Positions 26,422-37,675 are shown, counted from the first letter of the stretch. The stretch: 64,000 nt of DNA from Marichromatium purpuratum 984 (GCF_000224005.2 NZ_CP007031.1:917501-981500), one strand, 5' to 3'. Notes: a model not told the origin generated them from the sequence alone. Numbers and translations are program-made.

Positions 26422-28815
26422 ATGACGGACAAGATCACCATCGAGATCGACGGCCGTGCCTGTGAGGCAGCGCCGGGGGAGATGATCATCGCGGTCGCCG
26501 ACCGTGAGGGCATTACCATTCCCCGCTTCTGCTATCACAAGAAGCTGTCCATTGCGGCGAACTGTCGGATGTGTCTGGTCGAGGCCGAGGCCGGCGGTCG
26601 TCCCTTCCCCAAGCCGGTGCCGGCCTGCGCGACCCCGGTCAGTGACGGGATGACGGTTCAGACGCGCTCGCCCAAGGCCATCGATGCCCAGGAGGGCACG
26701 ATGGAGTTCCTGCTGATCAATCACCCGCTCGACTGTCCGATCTGCGATCAGGGCGGCGAGTGCGAGCTGCAGGACGTGGCCATGGGCTACGGCGGCGATG
26801 TGTCGCGCTACAGCGAGCGCAAGCGGGTGGTCGAGGACGAAGACCTCGGCCCACTGATCGCCACCGAGATGACCCGCTGCATCCACTGTACCCGCTGCGT
26901 GCGCTTCGGCGCCGAGATCGCCGGGGTGCGCGAGCTGGGCGCCACCGGGCGCGGCGAGACGATGCGCATCGGCACCTTCACCGCGGTCGCCGTAGAGCAC
27001 GAACTCTCGGGCAATGTCATCGACCTCTGTCCGGTCGGCGCCCTGACCTCCAAGCCCTATCGCTTCCAGGCCCGCGCCTGGGAGCTGACCGGTCGCGACA
27101 GCATCTCCCCGCACGACGGAGTCGGCGCCAACCTGCGCCTGCACGTGCGTCGCGACCAGGTGCTGCGGGTCCACCCCAACGACAACGAGACAGTCAACGA
27201 GACCTGGATCGCCGATCGCGACCGCTTCAGCTACGAGGGCCTGCACGCCGCCGACCGCCTCACCCAGCCGATGATCAAGCGCGACGGCGCCTGGCAGGCG
27301 GTAGCCTGGGGCGAGGCGATGACCCTGGTGGCCGAGCGGCTCAAGGCCGCCGATCCGGCCACCACCGGCTGGTGGCTGGCACCCAACGCCACCCTCGAGG
27401 AACTCTATCTCGCGCAGCGGGTGGCGCGTGGACTCGGCGTCGCCGACATCGACAGCCGACTGCGTCAGCAGGACTTCCGCGACGACGCGGTGGCGCCGCT
27501 GCGCCCCTGGCTCGGCTGCACCATCGCCGAACTCGAGACCCGGCGCGCGATCCTGGTGATCGGCAGCGACCTGCGCCAGGAGCAGCCGCTGCTCGCCCAC
27601 CGTATCCGCAAGGCCGCGCTCGCCGGGGCCGGGGTCGGCTGCGTCAATCCGCTCGAACTCGAACTCAATCACGCCGCCACCCAGCTGGTGGTCGATCCAG
27701 CGGCCTTGCCCGCGGCACTGGCGGCGATCGCCAAGGCGCTCGGCTGTGCGCCGGAGGGCGCGGGCGCGGCGCTGATCGCCGCCGCCGAGCCCGACGAGGC
27801 GCAGCGCGCGCTCGCCGAGCTGCTGCGTGCCGGTGAGGCCGAGCAGGGTGGTCTGGTCGCGCTCGGCGCGCTCGCCGTCGCCCACCCCGATTACGCACTG
27901 ATCCGCGCCCTGGCCGAGACCATCGCCACGGCCAGCGGTTGTGCGCTCGGCTGGCTGCCGCCGGCGGCCAACAGCGTCGGCGCCCATCTCGCCGGGGCGC
28001 TGCCCCAGGTCGGCGCCGGTGGCGTCGCACTGGAGCAGCCCGGGCGCGCGCTCGATGCGATGCTCGCCGAGGCGCCGCGCACTCTGGTGTTGTGGGGCGT
28101 CGAGCCCGATCGCGATCTGGTCGATCCGGCGCGGGCGATGGCCGTCTGTGAGCAGGCCGAGTTCGTCGTCGCCTGCTCGGCCTTCCGCTCGCCGTCGCTG
28201 GAGGCGGGCGCCGACGTGCTGCTGCCGATCGGCGCCTTCGCCGAGACCTCCGGCACCTTCGTCAATGCCGCCGGCGTCTGGCAGTCGTTCCAGGGCGCGG
28301 TGGCGCCCCCGGGCGAGGCGCGCCCGGGCTGGAAGGTGCTGCGGGTGCTCGGCAACCTGCTCGATCTGCGCGGCTTCGACTATGTCAGCGCCGCCGGGGT
28401 CCGTGAGGAACTCGCCGAGTGCTGTGGTGAGGCCGTGCATGACAACGCCGCGCGCGCGGCGCTCGGCACGCTCGAGGCGCGTCTCGCCGAGGGCGGGCTG
28501 GTGCGGGTCGGCGGGGTACCGATCTATGCGCTCGATGCCCTGGTGCGACGCGCCCCGGCGCTGCAGCGCACCGCCATGCCGCGCGCCGCCTTCGCGCTCT
28601 ATCTGCACCCGGAGCGGGCCGCCGCGCTGGGGCTGGAGGAGGGCGCCGAGGCGACCCTGACCCAGGACGGCCAGACGCTCGACTGCGAGGTGCGGCACGA
28701 TGCACGGCTCGCCCCGGGGTGTGCCTGGGTGCCGGCCGCGGTCGCGGGCAGCGAGCGGCTCGGCGCGCAGATCGGCCCGATCGAGATCACCGCCGCCGGC
28801 GCCCAGAGAGGATGA
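26422..28815 (+). CDS. nuoG: NADH-quinone oxidoreductase subunit G
   Basis: 797 residues. The N-terminal ferredoxin domain binds 2Fe-2S N1b ([15 protein letters not shown]). [18 protein letters not shown] provides the His/Cys4 sites, and [11 protein letters not shown] with DLCPVGAL the 4Fe-4S N4/N5. The remaining 550 residues are the molybdopterin-oxidoreductase-like domain without active cofactor, alanine-rich in the middle as expected at this GC content. ATG 26422 ([12 protein letters not shown]) is chosen; an upstream extension is not family-like. It is followed by nuoH after 7 bp. Confidence 0.94.
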   Translation: MTDKITIEIDGRACEAAPGEMIIAVADREGITIPRFCYHKKLSIAANCRMCLVEAEAGGRPFPKPVPACATPVSDGMTVQTRSPKAIDAQEGTMEFLLINHPLDCPICDQGGECELQDVAMGYGGDVSRYSERKRVVEDEDLGPLIATEMTRCIHCTRCVRFGAEIAGVRELGATGRGETMRIGTFTAVAVEHELSGNVIDLCPVGALTSKPYRFQARAWELTGRDSISPHDGVGANLRLHVRRDQVLRVHPNDNETVNETWIADRDRFSYEGLHAADRLTQPMIKRDGAWQAVAWGEAMTLVAERLKAADPATTGWWLAPNATLEELYLAQRVARGLGVADIDSRLRQQDFRDDAVAPLRPWLGCTIAELETRRAILVIGSDLRQEQPLLAHRIRKAALAGAGVGCVNPLELELNHAATQLVVDPAALPAALAAIAKALGCAPEGAGAALIAAAEPDEAQRALAELLRAGEAEQGGLVALGALAVAHPDYALIRALAETIATASGCALGWLPPAANSVGAHLAGALPQVGAGGVALEQPGRALDAMLAEAPRTLVLWGVEPDRDLVDPARAMAVCEQAEFVVACSAFRSPSLEAGADVLLPIGAFAETSGTFVNAAGVWQSFQGAVAPPGEARPGWKVLRVLGNLLDLRGFDYVSAAGVREELAECCGEAVHDNAARAALGTLEARLAEGGLVRVGGVPIYALDALVRRAPALQRTAMPRAAFALYLHPERAAALGLEEGAEATLTQDGQTLDCEVRHDARLAPGCAWVPAAVAGSERLGAQIGPIEITAAGAQRG

Positions 28816-28822
28816 TGCGACT

Positions 28823-29857
28823 ATGATCGAACTGTGGAACAGCCTCCCGGTGGTGATGCAGATCCTGCTCAAGATCACCGCCATCCTGGTCCCGCTGCTG
28901 CTGCTGGTGGCCTACTACACCTATGCCGAGCGCAAGGTGATCGGCTATATCCAGGTCCGCATCGGCCCCAACCGGGTCGGTTGGCGTGGCCTGCTGCAGC
29001 CGATCGCCGACGCGCTGAAGCTGTTGCTCAAGGAGGTGGTGATCCCCTCCAAGGCCGACAAGGCGCTCTTTCTGATGGCCCCGGTGATCACCATCGGCCC
29101 GGCGATGGCCGCCTGGGCGGTGATCCCCTTCGACGCCGGGCTGGTGCTCTCGGACATCAACGCCGGGTTGCTCTATGTGCTGGCGCTGACCTCGCTCGGG
29201 GTCTACGGCGTGATCATCGCCGGCTGGGCCTCCAACTCCAAGTACGCGCTGCTCGGCGCGATGCGCTCGGCGGCGCAGATCGTCGCCTACGAGATTGCCA
29301 TGGGCTTTGCCCTGGTCGGGGTGCTGGTGGCCGCCGGTAGTCTCAACCTCGGCGCCATCGTCGAGGCCCAGGCGGGTAACCTGTTCACCTGGTACTGGCT
29401 GCCGCTGCTGCCGATGTTCGGGGTCTATCTGATCTCGGGCGTGGCCGAGACCAACCGCGCGCCCTTCGATGTCGCCGAGGGCGAGTCGGAGATCGTCGCC
29501 GGCTTCCACGTCGAGTACTCGGGGATGGCCTTTGCGGTCTTCTTCCTCGCCGAGTACGCCAACATGATCCTGATCTCGGCGCTGACCGCGGTGCTGTTCA
29601 TGGGTGGCTGGCTGTCGCCGCTGCCGCAGTCCTGGGTCGACGGGGTGGCGCTGCTCGACGACGGCTTCCACTGGTTCGCGTTGAAGACCGGCTTCTTCAT
29701 GTTCCTGTTCCTGTGGCTGCGCGCGACCTTCCCGCGCTACCGCTACGACCAGATCATGCGCCTGGGCTGGAAGGTGTTCATCCCGATCACGATCGTGTGG
29801 ATCCTGGTCGTGGCGCTGGCGGTGGTCTACCGGCTGCCGCCGTGGTGGTCGGCGTGA
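28823..29857 (+). CDS. nuoH: NADH-quinone oxidoreductase subunit H
   Basis: 344 residues with eight membrane helices. [20 protein letters not shown] and the charged loop [20 protein letters not shown] are invariant family motifs. NuoH is the heel of the membrane arm: its helices contact NuoB and NuoD, form the quinone tunnel and start the proton pathway with conserved Glu residues. The ATG at 28823 lies 12 bp after GAGAGGAT. Confidence 0.96.
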   Translation: MIELWNSLPVVMQILLKITAILVPLLLLVAYYTYAERKVIGYIQVRIGPNRVGWRGLLQPIADALKLLLKEVVIPSKADKALFLMAPVITIGPAMAAWAVIPFDAGLVLSDINAGLLYVLALTSLGVYGVIIAGWASNSKYALLGAMRSAAQIVAYEIAMGFALVGVLVAAGSLNLGAIVEAQAGNLFTWYWLPLLPMFGVYLISGVAETNRAPFDVAEGESEIVAGFHVEYSGMAFAVFFLAEYANMILISALTAVLFMGGWLSPLPQSWVDGVALLDDGFHWFALKTGFFMFLFLWLRATFPRYRYDQIMRLGWKVFIPITIVWILVVALAVVYRLPPWWSA

Positions 29858-29873
29858 TTGTGGAGGAGGCGAG

Positions 29874-30365
29874 ATGCTGAAACACGCGCGAGAGTATGTG
29901 CAGAGCCTGCTCCTGGTCGAGCTGTTCCGGGGGATGCGGGTCACCGGCGGTTATCTGTTCAAACGCAAGTTCACGGTCCAGTACCCGGAGGAGCGCGCGC
30001 CGATCTCGCCGCGCTTCCGTGGGCTGCATGCGCTGCGTCGCTATCCCAACGGGGAGGAGCGTTGTATCGCCTGCAAGCTGTGCGAGGCCGTCTGTCCGGC
30101 GCTGGCCATCACCATCGAGGCCGAACCGCGCGAGGACGGCTCGCGGCGCACCACGCGCTACGACATCGATCTGTTCAAGTGCATCTATTGCGGCTTCTGC
30201 GAGGAGTCCTGCCCGGTCGACTCGATCGTCGAGACCGGGGTCTACGAGTATCACTTCGAGAATCGCGGTGAGCACATCATGACCAAGGACAAGCTGCTGG
30301 CGATCGGCGACAAGTACGAGTCCGAGATCGCCGCGGCGCGGGCGGCCGATGCGCCCTATCGATGA
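29874..30365 (+). CDS. nuoI: NADH-quinone oxidoreductase subunit I
   Basis: 163 residues. Two 4Fe-4S ferredoxin motifs, [16 protein letters not shown] and [16 protein letters not shown], hold clusters N6a and N6b, which pass electrons to N2 in NuoB. The N-terminal 40 residues include an amphipathic helix that attaches the subunit to the membrane arm. GGAGGCGAG precedes ATG 29874 closely. Confidence 0.96.
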   Translation: MLKHAREYVQSLLLVELFRGMRVTGGYLFKRKFTVQYPEERAPISPRFRGLHALRRYPNGEERCIACKLCEAVCPALAITIEAEPREDGSRRTTRYDIDLFKCIYCGFCEESCPVDSIVETGVYEYHFENRGEHIMTKDKLLAIGDKYESEIAAARAADAPYR

Positions 30366-30412
30366 ACGGGATCACGCGCCGCGTCGCGCATCCAGGAGAC
30401 TAGGGATCAACC

Positions 30413-31075
30413 ATGGGCTTTGAAAAGTTTCTCTTCTACGTCTTCGCCGCCATCACCCTGGCGGCGGCGGGGATGGTGGTGACGCGGCGCAATCCGGTGC
30501 ACGCGGTGCTCTATCTGGTGCTCGCCTTCTTCTCCAGCGCCGCGCTCTGGTTGCTGCTCGAGGCCGAGTTCCTCGGGCTGGTGCTGGTGCTGGTCTATGT
30601 CGGCGCGGTGATGGTGCTGTTCCTGTTCGTGCTGATGATGCTCGACATCGACCTGGCGACGCTGCGCGCGGGCTTCATCCGCTATCTGCCGCTCGGCGCG
30701 GTGATCGCGGTGGTGATGGCCGCGCAGATCCTGCTGGTGGTGGGGCCGGCGAACTTCGGCGCCGAGCAGTTCCCGGCACCGGCAGCGGCGCCGGCCGAGG
30801 CCTCCAACATCGAGGAGGTCGGGATGCTGCTCTACACCGCCCATGTCTATCCCTTCGAGCTGGCCGCGGTGATCCTGCTGGTGGGGATCATCGCCGCCAT
30901 CCGCCTGACCCTGCGCAAGCGTCCCGATACCAAGTATGTCGATCCCAAGCACCAGGTCGAGGTGCGCAAGGGTCCGGACCGGGTGCGCCTGGTCTCGCAG
31001 GTCTCCACGGCCGGGCTGCGCGAGGAGCAGGGCGCGCGGGGTGTTGCACAATCGCAAGAGGAAGGGTCCGCATGA
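30413..31075 (+). CDS. nuoJ: NADH-quinone oxidoreductase subunit J
   Basis: 220 residues with five membrane helices. [20 protein letters not shown] and [19 protein letters not shown], which contains the pi-bulge helix 3 that moves during turnover, are typical. The C-terminal 50 residues form a polar tail ([19 protein letters not shown]) longer than in E. coli. It overlaps nuoK by 4 bp. Confidence 0.94.
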   Translation: MGFEKFLFYVFAAITLAAAGMVVTRRNPVHAVLYLVLAFFSSAALWLLLEAEFLGLVLVLVYVGAVMVLFLFVLMMLDIDLATLRAGFIRYLPLGAVIAVVMAAQILLVVGPANFGAEQFPAPAAAPAEASNIEEVGMLLYTAHVYPFELAAVILLVGIIAAIRLTLRKRPDTKYVDPKHQVEVRKGPDRVRLVSQVSTAGLREEQGARGVAQSQEEGSA

Positions 31076-31377
31076 TCGCGCTCTCCGACTATCTGATCCT
31101 CGGTGGTCTGCTGTTCTCGATCTCGGTGGCCGGGATCTTCCTGAACCGCAAGAACCTGATCCTGCTGCTGATGTGCATCGAGCTGATGCTGTTGGCGGTG
31201 AACATGAACTTCGTGGCCTTCTCGCACTTCCTTGGAGATATCACGGGACAGGTGTTCGTCTTCTTCATCCTCACCGTCGCGGCCGCCGAGGCGGCGATCG
31301 GACTGGCCATCCTGGTGGTGCTGTTCCGTAACCGGCGGTCGATCAATGTGCAGGATCTCGACGTCCTGAAAGGGTAG
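31072..31377 (+). CDS. nuoK: NADH-quinone oxidoreductase subunit K
   Basis: 101 residues with three membrane helices, an MrpC-like subunit. The conserved membrane Glu residues for proton transfer lie in [19 protein letters not shown] and [17 protein letters not shown]. The ATG overlaps the end of nuoJ (ATGA). It is followed by a 147-bp GC-rich spacer with hairpin potential before nuoL. Confidence 0.95.
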   Translation: MIALSDYLILGGLLFSISVAGIFLNRKNLILLLMCIELMLLAVNMNFVAFSHFLGDITGQVFVFFILTVAAAEAAIGLAILVVLFRNRRSINVQDLDVLKG

Positions 31378-31524
31378 GGCGCGCGCGGGCGCCGAGGCGC
31401 CGGCGGTCCCTGGGAATCGTCGTTGCGGCGCGCGCGGCGGCGCGCGGAGGCCCTCGGGCACCGCCGCCTCACCGCGGTCGGCACCCGTGGACACGGCAAA
31501 TAGAGCGAAAGAGCAGAAATCAAG

Positions 31525-33531
31525 ATGGAAAACGTCTACCTGACCATCGTGCTCGCGCCCCTGGTCGGCGCCATCGTCGCCGGCTTCTTCGGCGGCAAGA
31601 TCGGCCGCGTGGGTGCGCACTCGGTGACCATCGCCGGCGTGGGCCTCTCCACACTCCTGTCGTTGTGGGTGCTGGGACGCTTCATCTGGGCGGAGCAGGC
31701 GGTGTTCGATGGCACCGTCTACACCTGGCTGGTCTCCGACGGCATGCGCTTCGAGGTCGGCTTCCTGGTCGACAAGCTCACCGCGATGATGATGGCTACG
31801 GTGACCTTCGTCTCGCTGATGGTGCACATCTACACCATCGGCTACATGGCCGACGACGAGCACAACTGGCCCGAGGGTGCGCTCACCGGGCGCAACAGCT
31901 ACCAGCGCTTCTTCAGCTACATCTCGCTGTTCACCTTCTCGATGCTGATGCTGGTGATGGCCAACAACTTCATGCAGCTGTTCTTCGGCTGGGAGGCGGT
32001 CGGTCTGGTCTCCTATCTGCTGATCGGCTTCTGGTCGACCCGCGAGAGCGCGATCTTCGCCAACCTCAAGGCCTTCCTGGTCAACCGTGTCGGCGACTTC
32101 GGCTTCCTCCTCGGCATCGCCGCGGTGGCGATGTACTTCGGCACCCTCGACTACGCCGAGGTGTTCGCCGCAGCCCCAGGGCTGGCCGACACCGAGGTGG
32201 CGCTGTTCGGCGGCATCTCGCTGATGACCCTGATCTGCGTGCTGCTGTTCATCGGCGCCATGGGCAAGTCGGCACAGGTGCCGTTCCATGTCTGGTTGCC
32301 CGACTCGATGGAGGGTCCGACCCCGATCTCGGCGCTGATCCACGCCGCCACCATGGTCACCGCCGGTATCTTCATGGTCGCGCGGATGTCGCCGCTCTAC
32401 GAACTCTCCGAGGCGGCGCTGAGCTTCGTGCTGATCATCGGCGCCACCACCGCCTTCTTCATGGGGCTGATCGGTCTGGTGCAGAACGACATCAAGCGGG
32501 TGGTCGCCTACTCGACGCTCTCCCAGCTCGGCTACATGATCACCGCGCTCGGCGCCTCGGCCTATGCCGCCGGCGTCTTCCATCTGATGACCCACGCCTT
32601 CTTCAAGGCGCTGCTGTTCCTCGCCGCCGGCTCGGTGATCATCGCGATGCACCACAAGCAGGACATCCGCGAGATGGGCGGCATACGCAAGTTCATGCCG
32701 ATCACCTGGATCACCGCGCTGATCGGCTCGCTGGCGCTGATCGGCTTCCCCGGCTTCTCCGGCTTCTTTTCCAAGGACGCGATCATCGCTGCGGTCAACG
32801 AGACGGCGATCTTCGGCGGTGGCTACGCCTCGGTGCTGCTCACCCTCGGCGTGCTGGTGACCGCGCTCTACAGCTTCCGCATGTACTTCCTGGTCTTCCA
32901 CGGCAAGCCGCGGATGGACGAGCACACCCGCGAGCACCTGCACGAGACGCCCTGGGTGGTGACCGTGCCGCTGGTGATGCTGGCCATCCCCTCGCTGTTC
33001 ATCGGCTGGTTCGCGATCGAGCCGATGCTGATCAACGACTGGTTCGCCTCGGGTGATTGGAGCCCGATCATGGTCGCCCCCGAGCACGACACCCTGGCGC
33101 ACCTGCGCGAGCACTGGCACGGCCAGAGCGCCTTCGTGATGCACGCGCTCGGCACCCCGACGCTGATGCTTGCGCTCGGCGGCCTGGTGCTCGCTGCGCT
33201 GATCTGGTGGGTGGTCGCCGCGCGCAAGCCCGACATCGACGCCAAGCTGCTCGCCCTCGGTGGGCCGCTGACCCGGTTGCTGCAGAACAAGTACGGCTTC
33301 GACGACTTCAACCAGCGCTTCCTCGCCGGTGGCGCGCAGCTGCTCGGTCAGGCCTTCTGGAGCCGTGGCGACCGGGCGCTGATCGATGACGGTATGGTCA
33401 ACGGCTCGGCGCGTAGCGTGGGCCGCATGGCCGGCGTGCTGCGTCTGCTGCAGACCGGTTATCTCTACCATTACGCTATCGCGATGATCGTCGGTCTGGT
33501 CGGCCTGATGACGATCTTCGTGACCCTCTGA
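31525..33531 (+). CDS. nuoL: NADH-quinone oxidoreductase subunit L
   Basis: 668 residues with 16 or so membrane segments, antiporter-like. The proton-channel Lys and Glu lie in WEAVGLVSYLLIGFW, GKSAQVPFHVWLPDSMEG and TPISALIHAATMVTAGIF. The C-terminal part includes the long lateral helix that spans the membrane arm. It is one of three paralogous proton-pumping subunits with NuoM and NuoN. Confidence 0.95.
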   Translation: MENVYLTIVLAPLVGAIVAGFFGGKIGRVGAHSVTIAGVGLSTLLSLWVLGRFIWAEQAVFDGTVYTWLVSDGMRFEVGFLVDKLTAMMMATVTFVSLMVHIYTIGYMADDEHNWPEGALTGRNSYQRFFSYISLFTFSMLMLVMANNFMQLFFGWEAVGLVSYLLIGFWSTRESAIFANLKAFLVNRVGDFGFLLGIAAVAMYFGTLDYAEVFAAAPGLADTEVALFGGISLMTLICVLLFIGAMGKSAQVPFHVWLPDSMEGPTPISALIHAATMVTAGIFMVARMSPLYELSEAALSFVLIIGATTAFFMGLIGLVQNDIKRVVAYSTLSQLGYMITALGASAYAAGVFHLMTHAFFKALLFLAAGSVIIAMHHKQDIREMGGIRKFMPITWITALIGSLALIGFPGFSGFFSKDAIIAAVNETAIFGGGYASVLLTLGVLVTALYSFRMYFLVFHGKPRMDEHTREHLHETPWVVTVPLVMLAIPSLFIGWFAIEPMLINDWFASGDWSPIMVAPEHDTLAHLREHWHGQSAFVMHALGTPTLMLALGGLVLAALIWWVVAARKPDIDAKLLALGGPLTRLLQNKYGFDDFNQRFLAGGAQLLGQAFWSRGDRALIDDGMVNGSARSVGRMAGVLRLLQTGYLYHYAIAMIVGLVGLMTIFVTL

Positions 33532-33553
33532 CGCGCACAGGGAGACGCCCCGC

Positions 33554-35131
33554 ATGTATCAGTTTCCGCTGCTGACGCTGCTCATCTGGCTGCCGATCGT
33601 CGGCGGTATCGCCGTGCTGGCCAGTGGTGACAGGTCGGCCTCCACCTCCAAGTGGACCGCACTCGGCTTCGCCGTGCTCACCTTCGTCTCCAGCCTGTGG
33701 CTGTGGTTCGGCTTCGATCCGGGCACCGCCGAGATGCAGTTCGCCGAGCGCGTGGCCTGGATCCCGACCTTCGACGTCTACTACGCGCTCGGGGTCGACG
33801 GCATCTCGATGCCGCTGATCATCCTCACCACCTTCATCACCATCTTCGTGGTGATCGCCGGCTGGGAGGTGATCAGCTACAAGCCGAGCCAGTACATGGC
33901 CGCCTTCCTGATCATGGAAGGCGTCATGATCGGCGTGTTCTCGGCGCTCGACGCGGTGCTCTTCTACGTCTTCTGGGAGGCGATGCTGATCCCGATGTTC
34001 ATCATCATCGGGGTCTGGGGCGGGCCGAACCGGGTCTATGCGACCATCAAGTTCTTCATCTACACCTTCTTCGGCTCGGTGTTCATGCTAGTCGCGCTGA
34101 TCTACATGTACTTCCAGGCCGACAGCTTCAGCATCCTCGACTTCCACGGCCTCGAGCTGGGGATGACCGCGCAGACACTGATCTTCATCGCCTTCCTGCT
34201 CGCCTTCGCGGTCAAGGTGCCGATGTTCCCGGTGCACACCTGGCTGCCCGACGCCCATGTCGAGGCGCCCACCGGCGGCTCGGTGGTGCTGGCGGCGATC
34301 ATGCTCAAGATCGGCGGCTACGGCTTCCTCCGCTTCTCGATGCCGATCGCCCCGGACGCCAGCGCCGCGCTCGCCTGGCTGATCATCGCCATGTCGCTGA
34401 TCGCGGTGGTCTACATCGGCTTCGTCGCTCTCGCCCAGCGCGACATGAAGAAACTGATCGCCTATTCCTCGATCGCCCACATGGGCTTCGTCACCCTCGG
34501 CTTCTTCATCGTCTTCGCCATCGTGCAGAACTCCACGGCCGGTGCCGGTGCGGTGATGGGCGTCGAGGGCGGCATGGTGCAGATGATCTCGCACGGCTTC
34601 ATCTCCGGCGCGCTCTTCCTCTGTGTCGGCGTGCTCTACGACCGGGTGCACTCGCGCGAGATCGCCGACTACGGCGGCGTGGTCAACACCATGCCCTGGT
34701 TCGGCGCCTTCTTCGTCTACTTCGCCATGGCCAACTCGGGGCTGCCGGGCACCTCTGGGTTTGTCGGTGAGTTCATGGTGATCCTCGCCACCTTCCGTGC
34801 CAACTTCTGGTGGGCGCTGCTGGCGGCCACCACCCTGATCCTCGCCGCGGCCTATACCCTGTGGATGATCAAACGGGTGGTGTTCGGCCCGGTGGCCAAC
34901 GACAAGGTCGCGGCGCTCACCGACCTCAACCGTCGTGAGGCGCTCAACCTCGGCGTGCTCGCCGCGGCGGTGCTGGCGCTCGGTCTGTGGCCGGCGCCGC
35001 TGCTCGAGGTGATGCACACCTCGGTCGAGCATCTGGTCGCCCAGGTGACCACCTGCAAGCTGCCGGCCGACGAGATCGGCGCCTGTGTGCTCGCGCGCCC
35101 CGAGCCGCTGGCCACCGTCGTCCAACCCTGA
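33554..35131 (+). CDS. nuoM: NADH-quinone oxidoreductase subunit M
   Basis: 525 residues with 14 membrane segments. YVFWEAMLIPMFIIIGVWGG holds the key membrane Glu, VKVPMFPVHTWLPDAHVEAP the Lys, and GGSVVLAAIMLKIGGYG and LIAYSSIAHMGFV complete the family signature. It is an antiporter-like proton-pumping subunit in the middle of the membrane arm. It starts 22 bp after nuoL, with GGGAGACG upstream. It is followed by an 89-bp spacer. Confidence 0.95.
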   Translation: MYQFPLLTLLIWLPIVGGIAVLASGDRSASTSKWTALGFAVLTFVSSLWLWFGFDPGTAEMQFAERVAWIPTFDVYYALGVDGISMPLIILTTFITIFVVIAGWEVISYKPSQYMAAFLIMEGVMIGVFSALDAVLFYVFWEAMLIPMFIIIGVWGGPNRVYATIKFFIYTFFGSVFMLVALIYMYFQADSFSILDFHGLELGMTAQTLIFIAFLLAFAVKVPMFPVHTWLPDAHVEAPTGGSVVLAAIMLKIGGYGFLRFSMPIAPDASAALAWLIIAMSLIAVVYIGFVALAQRDMKKLIAYSSIAHMGFVTLGFFIVFAIVQNSTAGAGAVMGVEGGMVQMISHGFISGALFLCVGVLYDRVHSREIADYGGVVNTMPWFGAFFVYFAMANSGLPGTSGFVGEFMVILATFRANFWWALLAATTLILAAAYTLWMIKRVVFGPVANDKVAALTDLNRREALNLGVLAAAVLALGLWPAPLLEVMHTSVEHLVAQVTTCKLPADEIGACVLARPEPLATVVQP

Positions 35132-35220
35132 CCCCTTGTCGCGTGCAGGTCCGGGGCGGTTGAGCACCGCCCCCGCCCCGGGCGCCGCGAACGCGGATCT
35201 ACTCTCACTGGAAGATTCAC

Positions 35221-36663
35221 ATGCACTTCGACGCCGCCAACCTCTTGCCGATCCTGCCCGAGATCGCGGTGCTGCTCACCGCCGCCATCGTGCTCGTGGT
35301 CGATCTCTACATCGCTGAACGTCATCGCGAGGTGATCCACGGACTGACCCTGATCGGTCTGGTAGCCGCCGTTGCCCTGACCGGTGCGGTTGGTGGCGGT
35401 GCCACCGAGTTGGTGTTCGACGGCAACGTCGTGCGCGACTCGCTGGCCGATCTGCTCAAGGGGGCGATCCTGGTGGTCAGCCTCTTGGTGTTCATCTACG
35501 CCCGTCCCTGGCTGCGCGATCGCGACATGCTGGTCGGCGAGTTCTACATGCTCGGGCTGTTTGCGGTGCTCGGCATGCTGGTGATGGTCGCGGCCAACAG
35601 CTTCATCACCGTCTATCTCGGTCTCGAGCTGCTGGCGCTGAGTCTCTATGCGCTGGTCGCCTTCGATCGCGACTCCTCGCGCGGGGCCGAGGCGGCGATG
35701 AAGTACTTCGTGCTCGGCGCCCTGGGCTCGGGCATGCTGCTCTACGGCATCTCGATGGTCTACGGCGCCACCGGCTCGGTCGAGTTCGGCGCCGTGGCCG
35801 AGGCGCTCGCCAGCCAGGGGATGGAGAACAAGGTCCTGGTCTTCGGTCTGGTGTTCATGGTCATCGGCATCGGCTTCAAGTTCGGCGCCGTGCCCTTCCA
35901 CATGTGGGTGCCCGACATCTACGAGGGCGCCCCGACCCCGGTGGTGCTGCTGCTCGGCAGCGCGCCGAAGATCGCCGCCTTCGGGCTTGCCATCCGTCTG
36001 CTGGTTGACGGCCTGGGCAGCCTCCAGGCCGACTGGCAGGGCATGCTGTTGATCCTCGCGGTGTTGTCGATGGGGCTGGGCAATCTGGTGGCCATCGCCC
36101 AGCGCAACATCAAGCGGATGCTCGCCTACTCGACCATCTCGCACGTCGGCTTCATCTTCCTCGGCCTACTCGCTGGCACCGAGCAGGGCTATGCCGCGGC
36201 GATGTTCTACACCATCACCTACGCGGTGATGGCCACCGGTGCCTTCGGCATCCTTATCATCCTCAGCCGCAAGGGCTTCGACGCCGAGCGCATCGAGGAC
36301 CTCAAGGGACTCAACGAGCGCGACTCCTGGTACGCGGCGATGATGGCCATGGTGATGTTCTCGATGGCCGGGGTGCCGCCGCTGGTCGGTTTCATGGCCA
36401 AGCTGCTGGTGCTCGAGGCGGTGGTGCGTATCGGCTTCGTGTGGCTGGCGGTGGTGGCGGTGGTCTTCTCGATCATCGGTGCCTTCTACTACCTGCGGGT
36501 GGTGCGCTACATCTACTTCGACAAGCCCGAGGAGGATGCGCCGGCGTTGGTCAGCAGTGGCGGGGTGCGGGTGGCGATGTCGCTCAACGGGCTGGCGCTG
36601 CTCGCGCTCGGGATCTTCCCGGCGAGCCTGCTGGCCGTCTGCCAGGCGGTCTTCGGCGCCTGA
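35221..36663 (+). CDS. nuoN: NADH-quinone oxidoreductase subunit N
   Basis: 480 residues with 14 membrane segments, the third antiporter-like subunit, next to NuoK. VYLGLELLALSLYALVAFDR holds the membrane Glu; KFGAVPFHMWVPDIYEGAPT and MLAYSTISHVGFIFLGLLAG are conserved. It is the last gene of the operon, which is complete from nuoA to nuoN with no inserted genes. A hairpin follows 8 bp after the stop. Confidence 0.95.
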   Translation: MHFDAANLLPILPEIAVLLTAAIVLVVDLYIAERHREVIHGLTLIGLVAAVALTGAVGGGATELVFDGNVVRDSLADLLKGAILVVSLLVFIYARPWLRDRDMLVGEFYMLGLFAVLGMLVMVAANSFITVYLGLELLALSLYALVAFDRDSSRGAEAAMKYFVLGALGSGMLLYGISMVYGATGSVEFGAVAEALASQGMENKVLVFGLVFMVIGIGFKFGAVPFHMWVPDIYEGAPTPVVLLLGSAPKIAAFGLAIRLLVDGLGSLQADWQGMLLILAVLSMGLGNLVAIAQRNIKRMLAYSTISHVGFIFLGLLAGTEQGYAAAMFYTITYAVMATGAFGILIILSRKGFDAERIEDLKGLNERDSWYAAMMAMVMFSMAGVPPLVGFMAKLLVLEAVVRIGFVWLAVVAVVFSIIGAFYYLRVVRYIYFDKPEEDAPALVSSGGVRVAMSLNGLALLALGIFPASLLAVCQAVFGA

Positions 36664-36670
36664 TCTGGCG

Positions 36671-36696
36671 CGTGCGCCGGTGAACGCCGGCGCGCG
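36671..36696 (+). terminator. Hairpin after nuoN
   Basis: CGTGCGCCGG (36671-36680) pairs with CCGGCGCGCG (36687-36696), with one G-T pair and a 6-nt loop. It lies just past the nuoN stop, with no T-tract, so termination is inferred from position. Confidence 0.5.
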
Positions 36697-36799
36697 AACT
36701 CGACATTCCCCGTCCCGTGACCATGAGGCAGGGTGCACCGGTTGTCTCGACGCGTTCGCGCAAGCTACCATGGCCGCTTTGCTCTAATGGAGTCCACGC

Positions 36800-37675
36800 A
36801 TGTTACGCGGCAGCATCGTTGCGTTAGTCACGCCCATGCACGCCGATGGCACGGTCGATGAAGAGAGCCTGGGCGCGCTCATCGACTGGCATGTCGAGTC
36901 CGGGACCACGGCGATCGTCGCCGTCGGTACCACCGGCGAATCGGCCACCCTTGACGAGGATGAGCACTGTGCGGTCATCCGCCGCTGTGTCGAGTTCGCC
37001 GCCGGGCGCATCCCCGTCATCGCCGGTACCGGTGCGAACTCGACGCGCGAGGCCATCGCGCTGACTCGTTGCGCCCAGTCGGCCGGGGCCGAGGCCGCGC
37101 TGCTGGTCACCCCCTACTACAACAAGCCGACGCAGGAAGGGCTCTATCTGCATTTCAAGGCGATCGCCGAGGCGGTCGACCTGCCGCAGATCCTCTACAA
37201 CGTCCCCGGGCGTACCGCCTGCGACATGCACGACGAGACGGTGGCGCGCCTGGCCGCGATCGACAACATCGTCGGCATCAAGGACGCCACCGCCGATCTC
37301 GCCCGGCTGGAGACCGTGCGCGCGAGCTGTGGCCCGGACTTCGCCCTCTACAGCGGCGATGACGCCACCGGCTGCGAGTTCATGCTGCGCGGCGGTGACG
37401 GGGTGATCTCGGTGACGACCAATGTCGCTCCGCGCCAGATGCAGGCGATGTGCGCCGCGGCGCTCGCCGGAGAGCGCGAGCAGGCCGTCGCCCTCGATCA
37501 GCCCCTCGCCGGTCTGCATGCCGAGTTGTTCGTGCAGTCCAACCCGATCCCGGTAAAATGGGCGGTCTCCGAACTGGGGCGCTGTCCGCGCGGGATCCGG
37601 TTGCCGTTGACCTGGCTCTCCGATGAATATCACGGACGTGTCAGGGCCGCCATGGAGCGGGCCGGCATCCTCTGA
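36800..37675 (+). CDS. dapA: 4-hydroxy-tetrahydrodipicolinate synthase
   Basis: 291 residues of the DapA aldolase family. VGTTGESATLDEDEH is the substrate-binding loop, TPYYNKPTQEGLY holds the conserved Tyr, VPGRTACDM is the Tyr/Arg region, and GIKDATADLARL carries the Schiff-base Lys. It condenses pyruvate with aspartate semialdehyde in lysine and diaminopimelate synthesis. It lies directly upstream of bamC, the dapA-bamC order found in E. coli and relatives, with 85 bp between them. Confidence 0.95.
   Translation: MLRGSIVALVTPMHADGTVDEESLGALIDWHVESGTTAIVAVGTTGESATLDEDEHCAVIRRCVEFAAGRIPVIAGTGANSTREAIALTRCAQSAGAEAALLVTPYYNKPTQEGLYLHFKAIAEAVDLPQILYNVPGRTACDMHDETVARLAAIDNIVGIKDATADLARLETVRASCGPDFALYSGDDATGCEFMLRGGDGVISVTTNVAPRQMQAMCAAALAGEREQAVALDQPLAGLHAELFVQSNPIPVKWAVSELGRCPRGIRLPLTWLSDEYHGRVRAAMERAGIL

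Noticed and set aside
26419-33555. Very long open frames on the minus strand across the nuo genes (about 800-900 codons)
   Set aside because: They are exactly antisense to intact nuo genes with clear cofactor motifs. In DNA of this GC content the antisense frame is commonly open; the translations are His/Asp/Arg-rich and match no family.
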